Source: Tessaracoccus coleopterorum (GTDB taxonomy: Bacteria; Actinomycetota; Actinomycetes; Propionibacteriales; Propionibacteriaceae). From it: a DNA stretch of 64,000 nt. Both the position numbers and the translations under genes were made by a program. The DNA lies in NCBI RefSeq assembly GCF_011174705.1, contig NZ_JAANIJ010000001.1:1488001-1552000 (forward strand), read 5' to 3'. Numbering within the stretch: the stretch's first letter is position 1; every line of letters starts with the position of its first letter. The notes beneath the pieces were generated by a model. The model ran no database searches. It was not told the origin of the DNA and saw only the letters and a program-made list of their open reading frames with translations. Of the stretch, positions 1 to 9,368 are shown in pieces.

Positions 1-1880
1 CTCACCCGGGTCGACGTCGTCGACGTGCCGCTGCTGGCCTGGGTGGGGCTGCACGACTGGCGCGACCTGGAGCCGGACATCGCGGACGCGGTCGTGCGGC
101 TTGCGCTGTCCGGTCATCTCGACCTGCCGGAACATTCCCGGGTGCAGGAACGGCACCGCCGCGACGTGACGCTGGAGGACTGGCTGCTGGTGGCCGACGG
201 CTGGCTCGCGGGCCTGGCGAAGGAGGACGGCGCCGGCCACGCCTTCCAGCGGCGGGTGGCGAAGCTGCTGCCCGGCGTGGGATACCGCTGGACCCGGCAC
301 GGGATCCGGCCCGGCCAACCGCTGGTCGACCGCGTGCTGAGTCGTTCGTCGTCGAAGGCCCAGGCCACGGTCGAGATCGCGGCCCGCACCCTGGCCGAGG
401 ATCCAGAGGCGCGGCTGCTCGTACTCACCGACCATGCGCGGGCGGCCGCGCTGCCCGCCGACCTGGACGGCATCGTCGAGCCGCAGTCGGGTTCGGTCGG
501 CTGGCTGCTTGAGGCATTGGTGGCCGACGACCGGCTGGCCGACGCCCGGCCCATCGCCGTCACGGGTTCGAGCATCGGCGCCGAGGCCCATGTGCTGCGC
601 GAGTTGCTCCCCGACGAGGCCTTCGACGCCACCGAGGGCGTCGTCGTGCTGGAGGGTACCGCCGCCGACAGGTGGCTTCTGGCTGCGACCGAGGCCCTGA
701 ACGCGGGCTGGACCCGCTGCCTCGTCGGCACCCGCGGTCTGCTGGGTGAGGGGTGGAATGCCCGCGCCGTCAGTGGGGTGATCGATCTGACCACCGCCAC
801 CACGTCGACGGCGATCGTGCAGACGCGCGGCAGGTCGCTGCGCACCGACCCCGGGCGCCCCGACAAGGTGGCGGTGAACTGGACGGTGACGTGCATCGCA
901 CCTGACCGGCCGCAGGGTGACGCCGATTATCGACGGTTGGTCCGCAAGCACACCGGCTGGTTCGCCGTCGATGAGGAGGGCGACGTGGTCGACGGGGTGG
1001 CTCATCTCGACTCGTGGCTGAGCCCGACCGCTCCCCGGCCGAGATCGGGTCGCTCAATGCCCGGGCCATGGCGCGCGCCGTCGACCATGCCTCGATCCGT
1101 GAGGCGTGGTCACGGGTCGATCCGGAGCGCACGGATGCGGTGGTGACCCTCCGGATCACGGCCGACCGCGGCCCCGTCGCCGTATCGGGCTCTCCCCTTC
1201 GTTCCCCCGCGGAGCTGGCGCCCAGGGCGCCGGTCGGCGCCGCCGGACTGGGCGTCGTCGCGGCTGGGATCGCGGGCGGGCTGGGGGTCATCGCGGGGCC
1301 GGTGGCCGCGGTGCTGATCGCGGTGTTCCTGGTCGCGTTCGTCGGCGAGTGGCTCTTCCGGGCTGCGCGCGTCCGCTCGGCTCTGACTGCGGAGCCCGCA
1401 ATCTCCGACTACGCCCGCGCCGTCGCCGATGCCCTGCGCGACGCCGGCGAGTCGCCGGTGGGCGCCGAGGGCGTGCGCGTCGAGGTGACCTCCGGCGGTG
1501 AGACCCGGGTGCACCTCGAGGGCGTCGACGAGTCGGTCACGCTGCTGTTCGCGACCGCCGTCTCGGAGGTGATGGGCCCCATCGAGCAGCCCCGCTATCT
1601 GATCTCGCGCCCCGTCTGGGACCGGCGGCCCCTCTCGTTGAGGGACGCGCTGAGGCCACCGGCCGCCGACCGTGAGGTGTGGCATCAGGTGCCGGCCGGT
1701 TTCGCCCGGACGGCCGCCCGCGCCGAGCGGTTCCGGGTGGCGTGGGCGCGCTGGGTCCGCGACGGAAGGGTCGTCTACACGGGCAGCCCCGAGGGCGCCG
1801 GGCTGGCGACCGCACTGCGGTGGAGCTCCCCGTTCGGCGAAGACGCGGGCCTGCGGATCGTCGAGCGCCGCCACTGGTGA
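1..1880 (+). CDS. DEAD/DEAH-type superfamily II helicase, 5'-truncated, one frameshift
   Basis: The gene begins outside the window and ends at the TGA at 1878-1880. The conserved helicase C-terminal signature is visible: GEGWNA (about 745-762, motif V-like) and QTRGRSLR (about 820-843, motif VI, arginine finger). The part after about 1035 is an accessory C-terminal domain with a strongly hydrophobic stretch at about 1237-1365 that could be one or two membrane helices, which is odd for a helicase. The reading frame changes near the CCCC run at 1033-1036; adding one C gives a continuous SPTAPPAEIGSLNARA. Substrate (DNA or RNA) cannot be told from this fragment. Family assignment is firm, function is not. 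Confidence 0.8.
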
Positions 1881-2360
1881 GGCGCCCCGCCCGCCCATTC
1901 GGAAAAATCGGCCAGTAGCCCATTCTGGTTGGTCAGCCTGAAAGTTCCGGCCACTGACCGGCCCCATGTGCGGCCGTGAAGGTCACCCCGAGCAGAGAAG
2001 AGAGGCGGCAAAGAGCTGAGCCCCGGCACGAGGAGAGGATGATGGTACCGGAGGGCCTGGCGTGCGTGAGCTGTTCCGCGACCTGCAAACCATCACAAAC
2101 CGCTTGACAACACATAGGAGCAGGCGACGTCTCGTACCTCGCCGCCGGCCCGGCTCAACCGACTGCTACTGGCCGACCCCGACGACCACCCCGACCGGCG
2201 CAGAAACCCGAGTAGAGCCCACCTGCCTGTGGTCGGGTACCTGCCCATCGTCGGGGGTGGTTTCAGCACAAACCGCCTGGTGACCCTTGACAACACATAG
2301 GAGCCTCACGACAGGCGGTCGACTCCGTCGACACCAGTCAGGTTCACCCAGCAATCCGGA
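1881..2360. other. Intergenic region with one dispersed repeat copy
   Basis: No gene is supported here. It lies between the convergent helicase and mdh genes. The middle part (about 2122-2285) is a diverged copy of the repeat that forms the tandem array at 21170-22680, in the opposite orientation. A short GTCGAC-TCC-GTCGAC inverted repeat sits near 2316-2330, downstream of mdh; it is too weak to call a terminator. Confidence 0.6.
2103..2304. repeat. Solo copy of the 149-165 bp dispersed repeat bounded by 19-bp direct repeats
   Basis: CTTGACAACACATAGGAGC occurs at 2103-2121 and again, identical, at 2286-2304. The 164 bp between them read, on the minus strand, like the units of the array at 21170-22680, and resemble most the degenerate first unit of that array (shared blocks such as GACGATGGGCAGGTACCCGA). 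The 19-mer itself is not part of the array units, so it may be a duplicated target site or a separate tandem duplication. Confidence 0.75.
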
Positions 2361-3340
2361 TCAGATCAGACCCAACCCAGCGACGGCCTCAGCCTCCCGC
2401 CGAAGCTCCTCAACCGAAGCATCCAATTTCGACCGACCGAAGGCATTCATCTCCAAGCCCTGAACGATCGACCAGTCCCCGCGGAGCAGGTCACCGGGAA
2501 CGACGACACCAGACCGTCAGGCACACCGTAGGACCCGTCGCTCGGCACGGCCATCGAGGTCCATACCCCTGGTTCGGTGCCCAGCAGCCAGTCCCTGGCG
2601 TGCTCGATCGTCGCGTTCGCCGCCGAGGCCGCACTCGACGACCCGCGCGCCGCGATCACCGCCGCGCCACGGGCAGCCACCTCAGGGATGAAGTCGAAGT
2701 TCAACCAGGCGTCGTTCCCGATCCACGTCGCCGCCGACACCCCGTTGATCCGGGCGTTGAACAGATCCGGGTACTGCGTCAGCGAGTGGTTTCCCCAGAT
2801 CGTGACCCCCTCGACCGCATCGACGGGCAGGTTCGCCTCCCGCGCGGCCATGGAGCGGGCGCGATTGTGGTCGAGCCTCGTCAGCGCCGTGAACCTCTCC
2901 CTCGGCACGCCGGGCGCGTTGCGGTACGCGATCAACGCGTTCGTGTTGGCCGGGTTGCCGGTGACGACGACCCGCAGATCATCGGCCGCGACATCGGCGA
3001 GCGCCCTCCCCTGTTCGGTGAAGATCGCACCGTTTGCGGCAAGCAGGTCGGAGCGCTGCATGCCCGCCTTCCGCGGCATGGCGCCCACGAGCAGCGCCAG
3101 GTTGGCCCCGTCGAACACCTGCCTCGGGTCCGACCCGATCTCGATCCCCGCGAGGAGCGGGAACGCGCAATCGCTGAGCTCCATGACCACGCCCTCGAGC
3201 GACCTGAGCGCACCGGGCACCTCCAACAGCCGCAGCTCGACCGGCCGGTCGCCGGCCAGGTCACCGGCGGCGATCCGGAAGAGCAACGAGTAGCCGATCT
3301 GCCCGGCGGCGCCGGTGACGGCGATCCGTAGCGGCCGCAT
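2361..3340 (-). CDS. mdh: Malate dehydrogenase, one frameshift near the C-terminus
   Basis: NAD-dependent interconversion of malate and oxaloacetate in the cytoplasm. The N-terminus has the dinucleotide-binding loop [19 protein letters not shown] and RLDHNRA contain the substrate and NAD contact residues, and GNHS carries the catalytic histidine. After FPVTC the frame shifts at the CCCC run 2477-2480; restoring one base gives [19 protein letters not shown] and a stop at 2361-2363, total about 326 residues, the normal length for the family. Its ATG lies 2 bp after the pduP stop, so it is very probably the last gene of the pdu operon. There it could recycle NADH or feed the Wood-Werkman cycle; that role is inference. 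Confidence 0.92.
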
Positions 3341-3342
3341 GG

Positions 3343-4736
3343 TCAGCGGACGTTGAGGTCGTCGACGAGCACGCAGCGGCGGGTGCGGGCGAAGTTGCGG
3401 GTCCGGGTGAGGCCCTCACCGGTCGGCCCGGCGATGGTGAACGTCGAGTACCCCTCGCCACCGATGCCGATGCCGTTGAACGACGGCCCGTTCTTCACAA
3501 AGATCGTGGTCTGGATCTCGCGGCCCATCTTCGTCAGCATCTTGACGTCGCGCGAGTGCATGATCGCCGTGTGCCGGTTGCCGTGCTCGAGTTCCACGGC
3601 GAGCGCGATGGCCGTCTCGACATCGGGCACCCGCACGATGCCGAGGATCGGCATCATCAGTTCGTGCACCACGAACGGGTGGTCGGCGGCGGCCTCGCAC
3701 ACGATGAGCCGGACCCGACGGGCGGCTCGACGCCGATGGCGCGCAGGATCTCGGCTGCGGGCTTGCCGACCCAGCCGGTATCGGGGCCGGTGCCCTTCGG
3801 GTTGAGGACGAGCCGCTCCAGCTTGGCGACCTCGTCGGCAGTGGCCTCGTAGGCGCCGGCCTTGATCATGTTGAACTTCAGCAGGTCGGCGATCGACTCG
3901 ACGGCGATGCATTCCTTCTCGGCGGTGCACGGCAGGTTGTTGTCGAAGCTCGCTCCGTCGACGATGCTCTTGGCCGCGTGCTCGAGGTCGGCGGTGGAGT
4001 CGACGACGACGGGCGGGTTGCCCGCGCCCGCGCCGATGGCCTTCTTGCCCGAGCTGAGGACGGTGCGCACGATGCCGGGGCCACCGGTGGCGACGAGCAT
4101 CTTCACGCTCGGGTGCTCGATCATGGCGTTGGTCGCCTCGATGGACGGTTCCGCGACGGTGACGATGAGGTTGTCGGGGCCCCGACGGCACGGAGCGCCT
4201 GGTTGAGCTGGCGCACCTGCCACACGGACAGGTTCTTGGCACGCGGGTGGGGGCTGAACACGACGGCGTTGCCTGCGGCGAGCATGCCGATGGCGTTGCA
4301 GATGATCGTCTCGGTCGGGTTGGTGGTGGGCGTGATGGCCCCGATGACACCGTAGGCGGAGTACTCGACGGTGGTGAGTCCACCGTCGCCCGACCAGGCG
4401 GAGGTCTCGAGGTCCTCGACGCCGGGGTGTTCTCGGCGGCGAACTTGTTCTTGAGGTATTTGTGGGCGACGTCGCCCATGCCGGTCTCGATCACGGCCTG
4501 CGCGGACATGTGGTCGAGGTTCTCGGGCGGAGCATGACCTCACGGATGGCCGCGACGTAGCGTCGACGCTCTGCCATGGAGCAGCGCCGGTACTGGTCGG
4601 CCGCGGTGGCAGCGGCCTCGATGGCGCTCTGCATGTCGGCGAAGACGCCGTCGCCTACGGTGTCGGCCGATCCGGCCGGAACCTGGGCGAGCACCTTACG
4701 GATGACGGCCTCAATCTGGGATGCGTCGATCGTCAT
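3343..4736 (-). CDS. pduP: CoA-acylating propionaldehyde dehydrogenase, several frameshifts
   Basis: Converts propionaldehyde, CoA and NAD to propionyl-CoA inside the microcompartment. The catalytic cysteine lies in [11 protein letters not shown], and the NAD-binding segment includes [10 protein letters not shown] and [12 protein letters not shown]. The N-terminus ([19 protein letters not shown]) is an amphipathic helix of the kind that targets cargo into Pdu shells. The coding frame changes near 4535, 4430, 4180 and 3710; joined together the product is about 465 residues, the family length. The start overlaps the pduO stop as ATGA (4733-4736). The frameshifts look like consensus errors because no residues are lost around them. 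Confidence 0.93.
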
Positions 4737-5756
4737 GACATTTCTCCAAACACTTGATTCATCGCAAAGTTCAGGATTTCGCAGTCTTCTTCGACGGTTC
4801 CGCCGGAGACGCCCAGCCCACCGAGCAGTTGGCCGCACGCGAATACCGGCTCGCCGCCCCGAAGAGGACGACGCGCCCCTGGTTGCCGTCGGCCAACCCT
4901 GGAGGGCGGTGGAGGCGGCCCGGCCGAGCGCGGCCGTGGACTGCTTGAATGCCGCCGCGCTCCACGCCTTGTTCTGGGCGATGTCGACGCTACCGAGCAG
5001 CGAGTCGGCCATCCGGTGCAGTAGGACGGGCACGCCGGAGGCGTCGACCGCGGCGAACACGATCGGGACGCCCATGGCGGCGGCGCGCTCCTCGGCGGCC
5101 TCGGCGAGACGCTTGCACGAGTCGAGGGTCATCTCGACAGGTCGGGTGGCCTGTCGCATGGCGCCCCAACGGCCGGGTTCGGCTGCGGGGAGCAGGCGGG
5201 CGACGACGTCGCGCACGACCTGCTCGATGCGGGCCAGCTCGAACCAGGTCTCGGTGAGCCTGGCCAGCGCGTAGACGGCGTCGGAGAGCCGGTTGAGGTA
5301 GCGGACGAGTTCGGGCCGCACGGCCTCGGACTCGGACAGCGTCAACACGCGGCGTTCGGCGCGGCGCACGATGGTGCGGGCGGTGTGGAAGGGCGCGGAG
5401 ACGGCATCGCGGCCGGGCACGACGAAGGCGCGCTGCGGGCCGGTGACCGCGAGGCAGTCGTCGATCAGCCGCTCGAGCAGGGCGACGTCGTCCTCGGAGA
5501 TCTTGTTGCCGAGGATCTCGGCGCCGGCAGCATCGGAGGCGAGTTCGGCACCGAGCACGAACAGCCGCTGCTGGACGGCGTGCACGCGGTCGCGCCAGGC
5601 ACCTGGTTCGAGGCCGGCCTTGGCGACGCCGATGGCGGCGTTGGCCTCATCGACGGTGCCGTACGCCTCGACGCGCAGGCTCTGCTTCGCGACGCGCGAG
5701 CCACCGAAGAGGCCGGTTGCTCCCTTGTCGCCGGTGCGGGTGTAGACGGCAGGCAT
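4733..5756 (-). CDS. pduO: ATP:cob(I)alamin adenosyltransferase with C-terminal PduO/HbpS-like domain
   Basis: Makes adenosylcobalamin for the diol dehydratase. Residues 1 to about 185 form the PduO-type adenosyltransferase: ATP-binding YTRTGDKGATGLFGG at the N-terminus, then VPGRDAVSAPFHTAR and RRAERRV. From about residue 200 a second domain of the GlcG/HbpS family follows (ATRPVEMTLDSCKRL, VFAAVDASGVPVLLHRM), the arrangement of enterobacterial PduO. The frame changes near 4895 and 4855; the corrected end reads [19 protein letters not shown] and overlaps pduP by 4 bp (ATGA). The gap to pduN is 3 bp, so the genes are co-transcribed. Confidence 0.93.
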
Positions 5757-5759
5757 GGC

Positions 5760-6026
5760 TCAGCCGATCTCCACCTCGTCGACGATGCCGACGATGGTCG
5801 AGTCGATGGGGGCGTCCGAGCGGTCCGCGGCGAACCGGGCAGACGAGCCCTTGGTGACGATGACGGTCTCACCGCGGCCGGCGCCGACGGTGTCGACGCA
5901 CACCTCCGGCAGCCCGTCCTCGACGGCGTCAGCGGTCAGTCGGCGCGTGAGCAGCAGCTTGAACCCGGTCAGGCGGGCATCCTTGCTTGTCGAGACCACG
6001 GTCCCGATCACCTTGGCGAGATACAT
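5760..6026 (-). CDS. pduN: Microcompartment vertex protein, EutN/CcmL family
   Basis: An 88-residue protein that forms pentamers capping the vertices of the polyhedral shell. The family pattern is clear: MYLAKVIGTVVST at the N-terminus, DTVGAGRGETVIVTKGSSAR in the middle and DSTIVGIVDEVEI at the end. The gene is intact, has the usual length, and sits between the flavoprotein gene (3 bp gap) and pduO (3 bp gap). Confidence 0.95.
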   Translation of the reverse strand: MYLAKVIGTVVSTSKDARLTGFKLLLTRRLTADAVEDGLPEVCVDTVGAGRGETVIVTKGSSARFAADRSDAPIDSTIVGIVDEVEIG

Positions 6027-6029
6027 CCT

Positions 6030-6761
6030 TCACACCCTCTCTAGCGTGATGTGGGCGGAGGCGGCGGCCTCCAGGGCGAGGTCGGTGATGATGGCGGCGC
6101 GGGCGATCCGGACGGTGCTGTCCGGCCTCATGCCCGCGACTGTTGAGGCGGAGATGACCCGTTCACCGCAGTCGACGGCTGCCTCGTGGGAGGCGCCGAC
6201 CAGCCGGGCGACGGCCCGGTCGAGTCGTTCGGCGGCGGAGAGCTTGACCCCGAAGGACGCCAGCCGGGTGAGATTCTCCCGCAGCATCGCGGCGTATCCC
6301 TCGGGCATGGCGGGGAACCACCCTCGCTTGTCTGCCGAGTCGGGGCAGGCGGCGTTGGTTGCGACCACCACCGGCTTGCCCGACATGATGAATTCGGACA
6401 GCACGTTGGAGGCCAGGCAGTCACCGATGCCGTGCACGACCTTCGCGATCATGTTGACGGTCATGGTGGGCACGATGAGAAGGTCGTGCGAGACGACCAG
6501 CGAGGTCGACGCCTTCGTCATGCCGACCCGCTCGATGGCGGCCTGGTCGAGGATGCGGGAGGCGCTGTCGGTCTGGATCCAGTCGAGGTTGACGGTGGAC
6601 TTCGCGCGTCCGAGCGACTCGAGTGATGCCTCGAAGCCGAGCAGCGCCCCGGTGAACAGCACCAGCGCGTTGGGGCGCTGGGACTCCGGTGCGCGTGCCT
6701 CGGAGGCAAGGGCCTGCGCGACGATCTCGGCGATCATGGCGCGCAGCTCGTTCTCACTCAT
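6030..6761 (-). CDS. Microcompartment-associated flavoprotein (PF02441-like)
   Basis: A 243-residue protein related to the flavoprotein/phosphopantothenoylcysteine decarboxylase family. The segment VSHDLLIVPTMTVNMIAKVV followed by HGIGDCLASNVLSEF matches the flavin-binding core, and PVVVATNAACPDS follows. Proteins of this family recur in microcompartment loci; the reaction here is unknown to me, a flavin-dependent electron transfer or corrinoid reduction step is possible. The first 18 residues (MSENELRAMIAEIVAQAL) look like the amphipathic shell-targeting helices of PduB, PduD and PduE, so it may be an internal cargo. The ATG lies inside the end of the EutJ-like gene (8 bp overlap). Confidence 0.75.
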   Translation of the reverse strand: MSENELRAMIAEIVAQALASEARAPESQRPNALVLFTGALLGFEASLESLGRAKSTVNLDWIQTDSASRILDQAAIERVGMTKASTSLVVSHDLLIVPTMTVNMIAKVVHGIGDCLASNVLSEFIMSGKPVVVATNAACPDSADKRGWFPAMPEGYAAMLRENLTRLASFGVKLSAAERLDRAVARLVGASHEAAVDCGERVISASTVAGMRPDSTVRIARAAIITDLALEAAASAHITLERV

Positions 6762-7571
6762 GGGTCCTCCTCATCGCTGTGCCGAGCGGGGTCGGGTAGA
6801 GCGGGTCGGGCGCCTGGGTCACGGGACGCCCGAGGATCTCGGCGAACACCTCGGCGGTGCCGGGCAGCGAACTGGCGCCGCCCACCAGGTGGATGGACAG
6901 CTCCGGTTGTCCGTCCAGCACACCGGCCGCGATGGTCGCCATCTTTTCGATGGTGGGTCGGATCAGGCCGAACACGAGGTCGGCGTTGGCCTTCTTCCGC
7001 TTGTACTTCTCGGCCGTCTCGAAGTCGATCCCGAGTGCACCCGCGACGACCAGCGACATGTGCTGCCCGCCGGTGGCCTCGTCGGCGCTGAGCTCGACAA
7101 TGCCGTCGCGGAGGATGGAGACGCCTGTGGTGCCGTGGCCGATGTCGATGACGGCGCCGGTGGCGATCCCGAGCGCGGTGGCGGCGGCCACCGGCTCGTC
7201 GACCACCTCGGCCGACTCGAGGCCTGCTGCCTCAATGACGTTGGTGAAGATCTTGATGGTGGCCTTGTCGATCCCTGGCGGGACGGCGACGGCAGCCTCG
7301 TCGAAGCGGATGCCGAGGCTCGCCTCGAGGGCGTCCCTCAGCTTCTTCACGGCCCGGACGGCGCCGAGCCAGTCGATGACGACGCCGTCGCGCACAACGG
7401 TCGAGCGCATCCGGGCTCCCGCGATGGGCGCATCGGAGCCGTCCACGGCCGCCAGCACGATGTTTCCCGTGCCGAGGTCGACGCCGAGTCGCGTCGGCCC
7501 GGACGGCGTGCCCGTCTCCCCGTTCGCACCATCCGTGCGAACCGGTGCAGCGGTGTACGGCTCCCTCCCAT
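6754..7571 (-). CDS. EutJ-like actin-fold ATPase/chaperone, frameshift near the start
   Basis: Hsp70/actin-fold protein of the EutJ family, thought to act as a chaperone or reactivator in microcompartment operons. Phosphate-binding loops are visible: LGVDLGTGNIVLAAVDGSD at the N-terminus, then DEPVAAATALGI and AVIDIGHGTTGVSIL, with LVGGASSLPG near the C-terminus. No start codon exists in the frame of the main body; adding one base at the CCCC run 7518-7521 joins it to an ATG at 7571 or one further in at about 7535. It overlaps the flavoprotein gene by 8 bp and directly follows pduL. EutJ is typical of ethanolamine loci, so its presence here is notable. Confidence 0.85.
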
Positions 7572-7572
7572 G

Positions 7573-8205
7573 TCAGCGGCAGATCCGGACGTGGTCGCCC
7601 GTGCGGGCGCCGATGGCATTGCCCTCGTCGGTGTCGAGGTGCAGTTCCAGCAGGTAGGAGTCCTTCACCCGGACGAGGAAGTTGTCGAGGCGTCCGCCGC
7701 GCTCCCCCTCGAACTGGACGCTGACGCGGTCGTGGTTCTTCACGCCCAATGCTGCGGCCTCCGTCGGGCCCATGTGGATGTGGCGTCCGGCGACGATGAC
7801 GGCATGGTCGAGCTTCACCCGGCCGCAGGGCCCCTCGATCTCGATCGGCGCGGCGTCGGCCAGGTCACCCGACTGCGCCATGGGCGCGTCGATGCCCAGC
7901 GCGAAGCAGTCGGTGCGGCTCAACTCGACCTGCGTCTGGGACCTGTTGGGACCCATGACCCGGACGCGGGCCATGGCTCCCTTCGGGCCGTGCAGCGTCA
8001 CGCTCTCCTCGGCCGCGAACTCGCCGTGCTGGCGCACATACTTCCTGACCGACGGCGCGTCGTAGCCGAAGAGGGTCCGGAAGTCGGCGTCGCACAGGTG
8101 CAGGTGCCGGTTCGAGATCCCGACGATCACGCGTCGTGGGTCCGACTCCGCGATGCGGGCCAGTACCCGTTCCGCGAGGGTTGCGATCAGCTGCGTCTCC
8201 GTCAC
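7573..8205 (-). CDS. pduL: Phosphate propanoyltransferase
   Basis: Converts propionyl-CoA and phosphate to propionyl phosphate and recycles CoA within the shell. The 210-residue gene is intact. The metal-binding histidine clusters of the family are present: SNRHLHL, VAGRHIHMGP and ELHLDTDEGNA. The N-terminal MTETQLIATLAERVLARI resembles a shell-targeting helix, as in other PduL proteins. It lies 2 bp downstream of pduJ. Confidence 0.95.
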   Translation of the reverse strand: MTETQLIATLAERVLARIAESDPRRVIVGISNRHLHLCDADFRTLFGYDAPSVRKYVRQHGEFAAEESVTLHGPKGAMARVRVMGPNRSQTQVELSRTDCFALGIDAPMAQSGDLADAAPIEIEGPCGRVKLDHAVIVAGRHIHMGPTEAAALGVKNHDRVSVQFEGERGGRLDNFLVRVKDSYLLELHLDTDEGNAIGARTGDHVRICR

Positions 8206-8207
8206 GA

Positions 8208-8480
<273 letters not shown>

Positions 8481-8483
8481 GGG

Positions 8484-8976
8484 TTACTTCCTTCCAGCAT
8501 TGGTCTTGGCAGGGTTTGCCGTTGCCTTGGCGGGAGCCTTGGCGATTTCCCGGGCCGGGCTCTTCGTCCCGGCGGGCTTGGTGGGGGCGGCCGCCTTGGC
8601 GGGCGCCTCTTCCGGGGCCGCTGCGGGCTCCGGGGCCGCTGCGGGCTCCGATGCGGGGCAGGCTCCGGTGCGGGGCGGACACGGGCGGCGTCAGGCCGAC
8701 GGTTGCCGCGGAACGGACCATGGGCTCGACCTGCGTGTTGGGCCGCGGGATGACGAGCTTGCTCACCACGCGGGTGATCCTCGAAGCGGCGAGCGCGGCG
8801 GCGTCGACGGCGGCGGTGACCGCGCCGACCTTGCCGAGGACCTTGATGGTCACGAACCCGCCGCCCTTGGCGAGTTCGTAGCCGACCAGCTCGACGTTTG
8901 CGCTCTTGCAGGCCACGTCAGCGGCCTCGACGCCGGCGGTAAGGCCGACGACCTCAATCAAGCCGAGTGCTTCCAT
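8484..8976 (-). CDS. pduK: BMC-H shell protein with Ala/Pro/Lys-rich C-terminal tail, two frameshifts
   Basis: Residues 1 to about 90 form a BMC domain (MEALGLIEVVGLTAGVEAAD, VIPRPNTQVEPMV). The rest is a low-complexity tail. Adding one base in each of two CCCC/GGGG runs near 8660 and 8675 gives a continuous tail rich in PAPEPAPASEPAAAPE and then KATANPAKTNAGRK, ending at 8484. PduK proteins typically carry a C-terminal extension after the BMC domain; here I see no iron-sulfur cysteine motif in it. The ATG shares its first base with the pduH stop (TGATG). Confidence 0.88.
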
Positions 8977-9368
8977 CAGTGCTTCCTTTCAGTCACCGGG
9001 GTTCCAGGGGTGCGGGTGGCGAACCCCCGCAGTGGGAGTCGCTTGACGACGCGGGCGGCGTCGCCGCCGATGAGCCTGCCGTCGACATCGGCCAGGAACC
9101 GTGCGATGTACGGGCGGTCCTCTGGCAGCTTCTCCGTGGTGATGACGACGTAGTCGAGCGAGACGCCGATACCGATGCCGAGCTTGGAGGCGACGGCGGC
9201 GGCGTGGGCGAGCTTCAGCGGGTTCAGCTCGGCGTGGCGGGTGAGCTCCACCGGGACCCCCTCTTCCTCGATGCCGAGCAGCAGGGTCACCAGGTCGTCG
9301 CCGGGCACCTGGTCGTGGACGTGGATCAGGATGCTCGGTGGAGTGAGCTTCGGGTTACGCGGGTTCAT
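8976..9368 (-). CDS. pduH: Diol dehydratase reactivase small subunit
   Basis: A 130-residue protein that with PduG exchanges damaged cobalamin from the diol dehydratase. Family features: PPSILIHVHDQVPGDDLVTL at the N-terminus and the IGIGVSLDYVVITTEKLP segment. It is intact, overlaps pduG by an ATGA at 9365-9368 and touches pduK, so translation is likely coupled through the three genes. Confidence 0.93.
   Translation of the reverse strand: MNPRNPKLTPPSILIHVHDQVPGDDLVTLLLGIEEEGVPVELTRHAELNPLKLAHAAAVASKLGIGIGVSLDYVVITTEKLPEDRPYIARFLADVDGRLIGGDAARVVKRLPLRGFATRTPGTPVTERKH

Noticed and set aside
114-896. Long open frame opposite the helicase gene, and many similar antisense frames in the window
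   Set aside because: They arise from high GC content, show arginine/serine-rich low-information sequence, and lie opposite genes with clear conserved motifs.
2361-3340. Lactate dehydrogenase instead of malate dehydrogenase
   Set aside because: The N-terminal [11 protein letters not shown] loop, the GNPANTNA segment and overall length of about 326 residues follow the malate dehydrogenase pattern of actinobacteria.
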